Source: an uncultured Cryomorphaceae bacterium (GTDB lineage Bacteria; Bacteroidota; Bacteroidia; Flavobacteriales; Schleiferiaceae). From it: a stretch of DNA of 40,665 nucleotides. The notes below the pieces were generated by a model. It ran no database searches, was not told where the DNA came from, and saw nothing but the letters and a program-made list of their open reading frames with translations. The translations under genes were made by a program, and so were the position numbers. Positions 27,467 through 36,826 of the stretch are shown one piece after another (position 1 is the stretch's first letter; each line of letters begins with the position of its first letter). The DNA is taken from positions 1-40,665 of the forward strand of contig CAJXTR010000004.1 in NCBI GenBank assembly GCA_913060465.1. Reading direction: 5' to 3'.

Positions 27467-28971
27467 TAGTAACCGGTATTTTGAGTTAATGCGCCTTGAG
27501 AGGCATCAATTTCGTTTTGAGGGATTGGCAAGTACTGGTTGTGGCTTTGCCATCCAGTTAACACGTTTGCAGCCTTTCCTGTTCTAACCAAGTCGAAGTA
27601 ACGGTGACCTTCTGTGGCCAATTCCATTCTACGCTCCTTGTAAATATCCTCCAACAACTGAGTACCTGAAGAACCCAATCCTTGAATACCTGCACGAGCA
27701 CGAACTTGGTTGAGGTAGCTGCGCGCTTGTGATTCAGAACCTCCGCTGCGCACAAGACCTTCTGCTGCCATTAAGAGCACATCCGCGTAGCGAATCTCAC
27801 GTACGTTGTTCCCCCAGTTCAATGCAGGCTCACCATCCGATGGGAATTGGCTCGCCAACGGAGCGTATTTCTTCATGAAGAAACCTGTATTCTGGTACCC
27901 TGGCGTGTATTCAGCACCTGCGATGTTATCTGCATCGATAATGGTGTACTGGTAACGTGGGTCGCCATCCATGAATGATTCTAGATCTTCAGTGATTGGA
28001 CAGAAGCCCCAACCTGGTGAGTAATCTGGACCATTGTAGTCGCGCATACCACAGAATTGGACACCTACGTTTCCTTCGCTGTGACCAGAACCGAATCGGC
28101 CCCAATCGCTCGTTGAATTCTCAGAGTAAGTAATTTCAAAAACACTTTCTGAGCTCCATTCGCCAGACTTGGTGAAGATATCACCGTAGTTAGGCAACAA
28201 TGAGTACACGCCTGAGTTGATCACCTCTTGACATAGGCTCGCCACCTCATCCATGTTGTCGTCATCATCCATCATTAGGTATACTCGAGCCAACATAGCT
28301 TGTGCTGCACCTTTTGTCACACGGCCCAATTCTGACCCTGGAACAGTCAATGGCAAATCTGGAATAGCTGCTTCCAATTCTGCTACGATGAATGGGTAAA
28401 CTACCTCAGGACCTACTTGAGTAATGGTGTAGTATTCTGATGGATCCAATGTGTTTGTGATCAATGGAATGTTTCCAAAAGAACGCACTAAATCAAAGTA
28501 GAACTTCGCACGCAAGAAGTGCACTTCGGCTTTAGTTCTAGTTTTAAATGCCGTTGACGCATCGTCGATACCGTCAATCTTCTCTAGGAAGAGATTCGCG
28601 CGGTAGATTCCCTTGTAGTTCTTGCGCCAAAAACCTGCTTGAGGACCCAAAGTTGGTGTCCAAGAGAAGTTGTTGGTTGCAACCCATGAAGGCTGATCCG
28701 AAGCATCTGAACCACCTGCGTAGGTATCATCCGAAGCTACGTTCATCAAGAAGCGGTACATGGTAAAACCGTACTGGTCGTTCCATTGCAATACGTCATA
28801 AACACTAACAAGTGCTTCAAACGCTTGCGCTTCAGTTTGGTAATAGTTGATTTCCAAATCTCTACCTACTGGCTGCGTGTTCAAGAAGTCCTTAGAACAT
28901 CCTACACTCACTACTGCAGCCGCTGCAATAGCGATGAGAGATTTAACTGTTGTTTTCATTGTATTCTTCAT
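27466..28971 (-). CDS. susD: SusD/RagB-family nutrient-binding outer membrane lipoprotein
   Basis: 501 aa; lipobox VVSVGCSKDFLNTQPVG; C-terminal EIRYADVLLMAAEGLVRSGG...YLNQVRARAG...ERRMELATEGHRYFDLVRTGKA. Confidence 0.96.
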   Translation of the reverse strand: MKNTMKTTVKSLIAIAAAAVVSVGCSKDFLNTQPVGRDLEINYYQTEAQAFEALVSVYDVLQWNDQYGFTMYRFLMNVASDDTYAGGSDASDQPSWVATNNFSWTPTLGPQAGFWRKNYKGIYRANLFLEKIDGIDDASTAFKTRTKAEVHFLRAKFYFDLVRSFGNIPLITNTLDPSEYYTITQVGPEVVYPFIVAELEAAIPDLPLTVPGSELGRVTKGAAQAMLARVYLMMDDDDNMDEVASLCQEVINSGVYSLLPNYGDIFTKSGEWSSESVFEITYSENSTSDWGRFGSGHSEGNVGVQFCGMRDYNGPDYSPGWGFCPITEDLESFMDGDPRYQYTIIDADNIAGAEYTPGYQNTGFFMKKYAPLASQFPSDGEPALNWGNNVREIRYADVLLMAAEGLVRSGGSESQARSYLNQVRARAGIQGLGSSGTQLLEDIYKERRMELATEGHRYFDLVRTGKAANVLTGWQSHNQYLPIPQNEIDASQGALTQNTGY

Positions 28972-28980
28972 CCTTCCCTA

Positions 28981-31900
28981 TTATTTGAAAGTGATATTTA
29001 AACCTACGCTGTGTACACGTGCTTGTGGGTAAATACCGCGGTCCACACCAAAACCAGCACCGATCTCTGGGTCGAAACCAGAGTACTTAGTGAAGGTCAA
29101 TAGGTTGGTTCCCGCGTAGTAGATACGCATCTTACGCAACATCATTTTTTCCGCTGCCGCTCCAGTTAGGTTGTAACCAATCTGAAGGTTTTTGATACGG
29201 AAGAAGCTACCGTCTTCTACGTAGAAATCAGAGCTACGTGCGAAGTTGGCGTTGTTGTCTTGGAAGGTTAGGCGTGGGTAGTCGTTTGACGTACCTGGAC
29301 CTGTCCAACGGTCTAATGCTGCACCTGTCATGTTTGCTGTCGGCAAATCGTAACGACGTGTTGCATTGTAAATCTGGTTGCCCCAAACCCCTTGTCCGAA
29401 GAGGTTCAAGTCCCAATTTTTGTATTGCATATCGATGGTAATACCCGCCGTCATATCTGGTGTTGGGTTACCAATGAACGTTCTATCATCAGCTGTGATT
29501 TGTCCATCGCCGTTAACATCGACAAACTTGAAGTCTCCAGGAACTGCACCTGGCTGCAACGTATCGCCTTCACCACCTGTGTGTGCATACACATCATCCA
29601 TGGTTTGGAAAATACCGTCGGTTTGATAGCCGTAGAAGTAGCCGATCGGCAAGCCTTCAGTGATACGAGTAATCTCTAGACCTTGAGGACCCCACTGCTG
29701 ACCCGTGATATATCCACTCTCATTTCCGAGCAACACAACTTCGTTTTTCAAGAAGCTCACGTTTGCGCTCGCTGAGAAGCGGAAATCTGGCGTGTACGTC
29801 TTATCGTAGCCCAATTCGAAATCTACCCCACGGTTCAACATCGAACCAATGTTTGCTGTAGGCGCATCGTTACCAATGTAATCTGGTAGTGGTGGACGCG
29901 TCTTCATGTCGTTCGTTACACGGTTAAAGAAGTCGATGTTCGCCGTCAACCAGTCAAATGCACGAATCTCTGTACCAATGTTGAACTGACTAACGCTTTC
30001 CCAACGCAAATCTGGGTTAGCCACCTGTGCTGGCGCGGTACCGTTCACCAAAACCTCGTTTGATCCGAAAGTGTACGAGCGGCCACCTACGATGGTCGAA
30101 GCATATTCCAATGAACCGGCAGCATCGTTACCGTTCAAACCGTAACCTGCTTTCAATTTCAAGGTGTTGATGTTATCGTATACCCAGAAGTTCTCTTTGT
30201 GAATGTTCCAACCCGCACTCACCGATGGGAAGTACCCCCAGCGGTAGTTCGAACCGAAGTTTGAAGATGCATCCGCACGAAGAATAGCAGTAGCAACGTA
30301 TTTTCCTTGGTAGTCGTAGTTCGCACGACCGAAGTAAGATTCGATAGCGTAACGCTCCCAGTACCCACCGTAAACTTGCTGCGAAGCAACATTACGCGCG
30401 TAGTCGATGGTAGCTCCTTCGTAGGTGTTCACCGGTACGTCGCGCTTGCTACCACCGATGTAACGGCCATTTACTTCCTGTGCACTGTGACCTACAAGAC
30501 CGTCGAAGTGGTGATCACCGAAATCTTTAGTGTAGGTCAATGTTTGATCCCAAATCCAAGTAAATGCACGGTTGAAGTTGCTAAATACAAGGTTGGTGTC
30601 CAATTGGTTGGTTGCGTTCAAGTAGTGTGAAGGACGGAAGCCGTTTCCACCGTAGAATGCAAGGTCAATACCCATGCTCGTGCGCGCTTTCAAACCCTCT
30701 GCAATCTCAAACTCAGCAAACGTGTTGTTTACAATCTTATCTGACCAACCGTAGTTGTTCTCAATAAGGTAAGCTGCAACTGGGTTGACAATCTCAGAAG
30801 TCACACGGCTCGAGATACCGTAGATACCACCTGCATCACGTACCAAGTTGTTACGCAATACGCCGCCTGAAGTGTAAGGCGTTTGAGAAAGTGCCGTTGG
30901 ATCTGTTTCGTACAATGGCGTGATTGGATCCATGTTCAACGCACGTCCTAGCGGAGATCCAAACTCAGTGTTCTCTGCAACGGACTGGCTTTCGTTGTGT
31001 GTATATGCAACGTTCCAACCCACGGTGAAGCGATCGTTCGCCTTTGTTGTAGTGTTCAAACGCGCAGAAAGTCTTGAGAAGTTCGATTTTCCTTCTGCAA
31101 CAATACCGTCTTGTTCAAAGTAGCTCACAGAAGAGAAGTAAGAACCTTTATCTGTTGCACCAGAGATGCTGAAGTCGGTATTGCGCATCACAGCATTCGG
31201 GTTGAATACGTGGTTTTGCCAATTCGTTCCTTCGCCGTAGCTCGCCGCATCAGGATAAGGCAATGACTGCCCAGCAGCTACCGCCATCTCGTTTTGAAGG
31301 GTCGCGTATTCACGAGCGTTCAATACCGGAAGTTGCTTCCAAGCATTCTGAACCCCCGTGTAGCTACTAACAGTAACTTCCATTCCTTTCGCGCGCGCAC
31401 CATTCTTAGTGGTAACGATGATTACACCGTTCGCACCACGTGCACCATAGATCGCTGCAGAAGCTGCATCTTTTAGTACTTCGATAGTTTCAATATCACC
31501 CGGGTTCAAATAATCGATACCACCACCGATCACTACACCATCTACTACATAAAGTGGGTTTGAACCATTGATAGAAGCTGTACCGCGAATACGAACCACC
31601 GATGCAGCACCTGGCTGACCTGAGTTCTGTAGTACTTGGACCCCTGAAGTACGTCCTTGAAGCGCTGTTTCCAAACGAGGCAACTGTAAATCTTCTAGAT
31701 CTTCAGCCTTAACGCTTGAAATAGCACCCGTAACGTTTGATTTTTTCTGAGTACCGTAACCTACTACTACAACCTCATCAAGTGTAGAGGCCGCTTTGTC
31801 GTATTTCAACGCGATGGATACTTCCTTTTGATCACCTAAAGTGATCTTTTTGTTTACGTAACCAACGAATGATGCGGTAACAGTACTTCCTGATGGGACA

Positions 31901-32082
31901 TCCAATGTCCAGCGGCCATCCATATCGGTCATTGCCGTTTGCGAACCTGATTTCACCACAGCCCCGGGCAATGGAGAATTATCAGCCGCATCAACAACAA
32001 CACCCTTGTACTGTGCTTGAGCTAGAGTAGCCAAGCCAAGGGCGATGGTCAAGAATAATCCTTTCGAGGTGATTTTTCTCAT
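28981..32082 (-). CDS. susC: SusC/RagA-family TonB-linked outer membrane protein
   Basis: 1033 aa; carboxypeptidase-like N-domain; LDEVVVVGYGTQKKSNVTGAISSV; plug domain VLKDAASAAIYGARGANGVIIVTTKNG; C-terminal beta-barrel. Confidence 0.97.
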   Translation of the reverse strand: MRKITSKGLFLTIALGLATLAQAQYKGVVVDAADNSPLPGAVVKSGSQTAMTDMDGRWTLDVPSGSTVTASFVGYVNKKITLGDQKEVSIALKYDKAASTLDEVVVVGYGTQKKSNVTGAISSVKAEDLEDLQLPRLETALQGRTSGVQVLQNSGQPGAASVVRIRGTASINGSNPLYVVDGVVIGGGIDYLNPGDIETIEVLKDAASAAIYGARGANGVIIVTTKNGARAKGMEVTVSSYTGVQNAWKQLPVLNAREYATLQNEMAVAAGQSLPYPDAASYGEGTNWQNHVFNPNAVMRNTDFSISGATDKGSYFSSVSYFEQDGIVAEGKSNFSRLSARLNTTTKANDRFTVGWNVAYTHNESQSVAENTEFGSPLGRALNMDPITPLYETDPTALSQTPYTSGGVLRNNLVRDAGGIYGISSRVTSEIVNPVAAYLIENNYGWSDKIVNNTFAEFEIAEGLKARTSMGIDLAFYGGNGFRPSHYLNATNQLDTNLVFSNFNRAFTWIWDQTLTYTKDFGDHHFDGLVGHSAQEVNGRYIGGSKRDVPVNTYEGATIDYARNVASQQVYGGYWERYAIESYFGRANYDYQGKYVATAILRADASSNFGSNYRWGYFPSVSAGWNIHKENFWVYDNINTLKLKAGYGLNGNDAAGSLEYASTIVGGRSYTFGSNEVLVNGTAPAQVANPDLRWESVSQFNIGTEIRAFDWLTANIDFFNRVTNDMKTRPPLPDYIGNDAPTANIGSMLNRGVDFELGYDKTYTPDFRFSASANVSFLKNEVVLLGNESGYITGQQWGPQGLEITRITEGLPIGYFYGYQTDGIFQTMDDVYAHTGGEGDTLQPGAVPGDFKFVDVNGDGQITADDRTFIGNPTPDMTAGITIDMQYKNWDLNLFGQGVWGNQIYNATRRYDLPTANMTGAALDRWTGPGTSNDYPRLTFQDNNANFARSSDFYVEDGSFFRIKNLQIGYNLTGAAAEKMMLRKMRIYYAGTNLLTFTKYSGFDPEIGAGFGVDRGIYPQARVHSVGLNITFK

Positions 32083-32164
32083 GATTGTGTTTGATGTGTT
32101 TTAAATAAGTGTACTTAGGACACTCAAAAGTGCATACTTAACATGCAACGACCAAGTAAGTATT

Positions 32165-32182
32165 CCGGACAAATGCCGGACA
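32165..32182. repeat. CCGGACA-N4-CCGGACA direct repeat upstream of susC
   Basis: CCGGACA at 32165-32171 and 32176-32182 (11-nt period), ~85 bp upstream of the susC start. Confidence 0.5.
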
Positions 32183-32245
32183 GAACAAGCCTATTGCAGT
32201 TATATAGTACGTTTGAGAGGGGTTTTTGTTCGCAGAATACGCGAA

Positions 32246-32608
32246 TTAATCCAAGAACTCGTCCATGTCGCGACGGTCCTTTTTCGTGGGTCTACCCAAC
32301 CCTTTTTGACGTGTCATGTTGCGGGCCAGTTTTAAGAAAGCCTCTTTATCAATCTCTTCTTGTGGCGTAACGTTGAGCACATATTCTTCAACAAGCTTGG
32401 CCCCAACTCGAGATTTTGGCAGGTCGAGAACTTTAAACTCTTGATCGAAACCATGACGTTTAATGCGAATAATGTCGCCAGGCTTTACTTCACGTGAGGC
32501 TTTGACTGGTGCATCATCGATTTCTACACGGTTAGCCTTGACCTGTTCACCTGAAAGGGAACGCGTCTTGAATAATCGGACACACCACAAGAATTTGTCT
32601 ATTCGCAT
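32246..32608 (-). CDS. S4-domain RNA-binding protein (Hsp15-like)
   Basis: MRIDKFLWCVRLFKTRSLSGEQVKANRVEIDDAPVKASREVKPGDIIRI is a canonical S4/Hsp15 start. Confidence 0.9.
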   Translation of the reverse strand: MRIDKFLWCVRLFKTRSLSGEQVKANRVEIDDAPVKASREVKPGDIIRIKRHGFDQEFKVLDLPKSRVGAKLVEEYVLNVTPQEEIDKEAFLKLARNMTRQKGLGRPTKKDRRDMDEFLD

Positions 32609-32667
32609 GGCTACAAATTTGGCGGTTTTCCCCTAATTTCAACCACTCAAGACTAAATTTCGTCGTA

Positions 32668-33591
32668 ATGAAAAACTCACTCCTCTTTGGCGCGTTATCG
32701 CTAAGCGTACTTTTTGCGTGCCAAACCCCAGCAGAACAACCCATGGAACAAGAACAAACGGTCGTGACCGCAAATCCCTACGATAAAGGATACCAACTGT
32801 ATACAATCCGTGAAGCATTGACAAGCCCGGAAGCCATTGCTGCTTCTTTAAAAGAAACCAAGGCGTTGGGATATAATAAAATGGAAAGCTTCGGCTTCAT
32901 GCAAGGAACATTCCTTGGCATGCCTTTAGCTGATTTTGAAAAAGCTGTTTTCGATGCAGAACTAGGCAGTCCTTCCGGTCATTACCTTCCTATGCAACTA
33001 GCAGGTGATGTTGTAGGCCCTATCGATACCGCGACTATTCCTGATTTTTTAGATGCCGCTGAAGCTTTGAACCAACATTGGGTGATCATTCCATGGATGA
33101 GTGAGGCGTGGCGCAATGCAGAGGGTTATGGCCACCTTGTGACATACCTAAAACTTCTCGGCGAGGCCGCAAAAGAGCGCGGTATGGTCGCAGCATGGCA
33201 CAACCACGACTTCGAATTTCAACCCTTGCACCCAGAAGATCCAGCATCGCCAAAAGCTTACGAATACCTATTGAGTGAACTTGAAGGAACCAATGTGGTA
33301 TTTGAAATGGATGTGCACTGGGTTGCCTTTGCTGGAGAGAATCCAGTTGAATGGATCAACAACTACCCTGGCCGCTTCCCATTGTGGCACGTCAAAGACT
33401 TCGCGGCAGATACCGCTACTCAAATTCCTGTAGGCCAAGGCGTCATTCCATGGGAGGAAATTTTTGCAGCGGCTGAAACTTCAGGTCTTCAGCACTACTT
33501 TATCGAGCAAGACTTTTGCGCTGCCGACCGCGGCATTGAGTGTTTGAAAGAAAGCATTGAATGGGCGGACCAACAAGCATACATGGACTAA
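32668..33591 (+). CDS. Sugar phosphate isomerase/epimerase-like TIM-barrel lipoprotein
   Basis: Lipobox SVLFACQT; GYQLYTIREAL, AWHNHDFEFQPL, VFEMDVHWVAFAG, PLWHVKDFA are AP-endonuclease-2/xylose-isomerase-like motifs. Confidence 0.85.
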   Translation: MKNSLLFGALSLSVLFACQTPAEQPMEQEQTVVTANPYDKGYQLYTIREALTSPEAIAASLKETKALGYNKMESFGFMQGTFLGMPLADFEKAVFDAELGSPSGHYLPMQLAGDVVGPIDTATIPDFLDAAEALNQHWVIIPWMSEAWRNAEGYGHLVTYLKLLGEAAKERGMVAAWHNHDFEFQPLHPEDPASPKAYEYLLSELEGTNVVFEMDVHWVAFAGENPVEWINNYPGRFPLWHVKDFAADTATQIPVGQGVIPWEEIFAAAETSGLQHYFIEQDFCAADRGIECLKESIEWADQQAYMD

Positions 33592-33612
33592 TCCTAAAAT
33601 ATAACCTATTAC

Positions 33613-34806
33613 ATGTACGGAACATTAAAAGATCACCTCAGCACCCAACTTCAAGAGATTGACGAGGCTGGCCTATTCAAAAGAGAACGCATTATCACCA
33701 CTGCACAAGATGCAGTCATTAAAACCACAGATGGTGAGGAAGTGTTGAACTTCTGTGCTAATAACTATTTGGGCTTAAGCTCGCATCCGCGCGTTCTAGA
33801 AGCGGCGCACAAAACCCTCGATACCCACGGTTTTGGGATGTCGTCAGTGCGTTTTATTTGTGGAACTCAGGATATTCACAAAGAATTGGAAGCTAAGATT
33901 GCTGAATTCTTGCACACAGAAGATACCATTCTATATGCAGCAGCCTTTGATGCTAATGGTGGGGTTTTTGAGCCGCTTTTGACCGCAGAGGACGCCATTA
34001 TTTCGGACAGCTTGAACCACGCTTCTATTATTGACGGGGTGCGCTTGTGTAAGGCACAACGTTTCCGTTATGCAAACAACGACATGGCGGATCTAGAAAC
34101 GCAACTTAAAGCTGCTGAAGGCGCGCGTTTCAAGATTATCGTTACCGACGGCGTATTCTCGATGGATGGGTATGTGGCCCAATTGGACAAAATCTGTGAC
34201 CTCGCCGATCAATACGGTGCCCTAGTCATGGTGGACGAATGTCATGCCACAGGTTTCATCGGTAAGACTGGACGAGGTACAGTCGAGCTTAAAAATGTGC
34301 TAGGTCGCGTTGATATCATCACTGGAACGCTCGGAAAAGCATTGGGCGGCGCCATGGGTGGATTCACTACTGGACGCAAAGAAATCATTGAAATGTTGCG
34401 CCAGAAATCGCGCCCGTATTTGTTCTCAAATTCACTTGCACCAGCCATCGTTGGTGCTTCTATCGAGGTCTTCAATCTTTTGAGCGAGACCACAGAACTG
34501 CGCGACCAACTAGAATGGAACGTGAACTACTTCAAAAAAGGAGTAGCCGCGGCTGGTTTTGATTTCAAAGACGGAGAAAGTGCTATCGTTCCTATCATGT
34601 TGTACGACGCGGCCTTGAGCCAAGAATTTGCAGACCGACTCCTAAAAGAAGGCATCTATGTTATTGGATTCTTCTACCCGGTGGTTCCGAAAGGACAGGC
34701 CCGAATCAGGGTTCAGCTTAGTGCTGCTCACACCCAAGCCCATCTCGACAAAGCCATCGCCGCCTTTACCAAGGTGGGCAAGGAATTAGGCGTACTTAAA
34801 GATTAA
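33613..34806 (+). CDS. kbl: Glycine C-acetyltransferase (2-amino-3-ketobutyrate CoA ligase)
   Basis: 397 aa; [69 protein letters not shown]. Confidence 0.95.
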   Translation: MYGTLKDHLSTQLQEIDEAGLFKRERIITTAQDAVIKTTDGEEVLNFCANNYLGLSSHPRVLEAAHKTLDTHGFGMSSVRFICGTQDIHKELEAKIAEFLHTEDTILYAAAFDANGGVFEPLLTAEDAIISDSLNHASIIDGVRLCKAQRFRYANNDMADLETQLKAAEGARFKIIVTDGVFSMDGYVAQLDKICDLADQYGALVMVDECHATGFIGKTGRGTVELKNVLGRVDIITGTLGKALGGAMGGFTTGRKEIIEMLRQKSRPYLFSNSLAPAIVGASIEVFNLLSETTELRDQLEWNVNYFKKGVAAAGFDFKDGESAIVPIMLYDAALSQEFADRLLKEGIYVIGFFYPVVPKGQARIRVQLSAAHTQAHLDKAIAAFTKVGKELGVLKD

Positions 34807-34839
34807 CAACCTTTTGACGCTCGAACGGTTAGATCAATG

Positions 34840-34861
34840 CACTCCTTCTGCGGAAGGAGTG
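34840..34861. terminator. Hairpin between kbl and rseP, terminator or 5'UTR structure
   Basis: CACTCCTTC-TGCG-GAAGGAGTG: perfect 9-bp stem, followed by TTACTTTTG (weak T-tract). Confidence 0.5.
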
Positions 34862-34891
34862 TTACTTTTGACCCATATTTAAGTCATAGCT

Positions 34892-36220
34892 ATGCTCATT
34901 CAAATTGCCCAATTCATTCTTGGCCTCTCTATCCTCATCGTATTGCACGAGTTTGGTCATTACCTACCTGCAAAATGGTTTGATGTCCGAGTGTCCAAGT
35001 TCTACCTCTTCTTCGACTACAAATTCTCGTTGTTGAAGAAACAGATTGGTGAAACAGAATGGGGTATTGGATGGATTCCATTAGGTGGATACGTGAAGAT
35101 TGAGGGCATGGTGGACGAGAGCATGGACACTGAAAACCTCAGTGACGAGCCTGAAGAATGGGAATTCCGCGCAAAACCAGCATGGCAACGCCTCATCATT
35201 CTCACCGGTGGGGTCATCATGAACTTCATCACTGCCTACTTCATCTACGTTTTCTTATTGATGAGCTACGGCAAAGATTATTTGCCGAACGACAGTTTGA
35301 TCTACGGGATTTGGACCAACGAAACCGGTAAGGACATGGGTCTTGCGGACGGGGATAAAATATTGCGCATTGGCGACTTTGTGCCCGAAAGCTACAGCGA
35401 GACAGCAATGGAAATTCTACTCTCTGAAGGAGAAGATATTGTTGTAGATCGCAACGGCGAAGAGGTTCGCGTTCCTATTACCACAGCGGCATTGGCCGAT
35501 ATTGTAGCCAATAAAAGTTTGATGGGCATCATCAGACCACGCATGCCGTATGTCGTGGGTGGATTTACAGAAGAATCTGTGGGTCAGGCCGCAGGTATGC
35601 AGGCAGGCGATAGTTTGATCGCTTTGAATGGCCAAATGTTGGTCTTCTTTGACGAATATGTGAATGCAATTCCCGATCTAGCCGGTGAAGAAATTGAGCT
35701 CGCTTATTACCGCGAGGGTAAAGCCGACACGCTTTCGTTGACGGTACCAGAAGACGGAAAAATAGGCGTGTACAACACCGGAGAAGTCTTCAAATACTAC
35801 GAAATCAAAAACAAGCCGTACACCTTCGCTCAAGCTTTGGGCGGTGGGTTTGATGAAGTGGCCAACAAGCTTAGCGGCTACATTCGTCAATTCAAACTCA
35901 TTTTCAACTTTGAAACCAAAGCTTACAAAGAGGTGGGTGGTTTCTTGATGATTTTGCAGCAATATGATAGCAGCTGGAATTGGCGCGGATTCTGGGAATT
36001 CACAGCCTTCTTAAGCATCATGCTAGGCTTCTTGAACATCTTGCCTATCCCAGCCTTAGATGGAGGTCACGTTGTCTTCACCCTTGTTGAGATGGTTACC
36101 GGCAAAAAGCCTTCTATCAAGGTCTTGGAATACGCTCAAATGATAGGGTTCTTCCTGCTACTGGCGCTGCTAATCTTCGCAAACGGACAAGATATTTTAC
36201 GTACGTTCTTCGGCGGTTAA
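34892..36220 (+). CDS. rseP: Site-2 membrane metalloprotease RseP (M50)
   Basis: 442 aa; VLHEFGHYLPAKWF zinc motif, PDZ region, C-terminal NILPIPALDGGHVVF. Confidence 0.95.
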   Translation: MLIQIAQFILGLSILIVLHEFGHYLPAKWFDVRVSKFYLFFDYKFSLLKKQIGETEWGIGWIPLGGYVKIEGMVDESMDTENLSDEPEEWEFRAKPAWQRLIILTGGVIMNFITAYFIYVFLLMSYGKDYLPNDSLIYGIWTNETGKDMGLADGDKILRIGDFVPESYSETAMEILLSEGEDIVVDRNGEEVRVPITTAALADIVANKSLMGIIRPRMPYVVGGFTEESVGQAAGMQAGDSLIALNGQMLVFFDEYVNAIPDLAGEEIELAYYREGKADTLSLTVPEDGKIGVYNTGEVFKYYEIKNKPYTFAQALGGGFDEVANKLSGYIRQFKLIFNFETKAYKEVGGFLMILQQYDSSWNWRGFWEFTAFLSIMLGFLNILPIPALDGGHVVFTLVEMVTGKKPSIKVLEYAQMIGFFLLLALLIFANGQDILRTFFGG

Positions 36221-36221
36221 T

Positions 36222-36782
36222 ATGGATCAAAGCAAAGCCATATTCGAGTATTTAGGAAGGGTCAAGGATCCAGAAATACCCGTTATGAGCTTGCACGACA
36301 TGGGGATTTTACGCGGGGTCCAATTAGCCCCCGAAAACCACCCAAAGCGCGAAAAAGCCCTTAGCGACTTTCACCAACTGCACCCAGATGCGCAGGCCGA
36401 CCAGGGCCTTCAAGTGTATCAAATCATTATCAGCCCTACTTACGTGGGATGCCCAGCCATGGACCGCATGGCACAGGACATCAGCGAATCCATGTACGCC
36501 AAGCAACTCCCCTTTTTCATTGAAGAGCAAATCAAGCCTGCTTGGACCACCGACTGGATTACCCCTGAGGGCATAAAAAAGATGGAGGAATATGGAATCG
36601 CCCCGCCCATCAAAGGCTCCTCAGATAAGCGAACTCTTTTTGCGGCAGCACCAACAGTCAAATGTCCACGCTGCAAAAGCTCAAAAACAGCTTTGGTCAG
36701 TGCCCACGGTTCCACCGCATGCAAGAGCCTCTACAAATGCAATAGTTGCCTGGAGCCTTTTGAGTACTTTAAGTGCCTATAA
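36222..36782 (+). CDS. paaD: PaaD-like protein (phenylacetyl-CoA epoxidase assembly factor; DUF59 + zinc ribbon)
   Basis: LGRVKDPEIPVMSLHDMGILRGV (MIP18/DUF59) and CPRCKSSKTALVSAHGSTACKSLYKCNSCLEPFEYFKCL (PaaD C-terminal Cys cluster). Confidence 0.88.
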   Translation: MDQSKAIFEYLGRVKDPEIPVMSLHDMGILRGVQLAPENHPKREKALSDFHQLHPDAQADQGLQVYQIIISPTYVGCPAMDRMAQDISESMYAKQLPFFIEEQIKPAWTTDWITPEGIKKMEEYGIAPPIKGSSDKRTLFAAAPTVKCPRCKSSKTALVSAHGSTACKSLYKCNSCLEPFEYFKCL

Positions 36783-36826
36783 AGTCCGGCCCATGGCCTA
36801 ACTTTGAGGAGCCCAAAAACAGAAAC

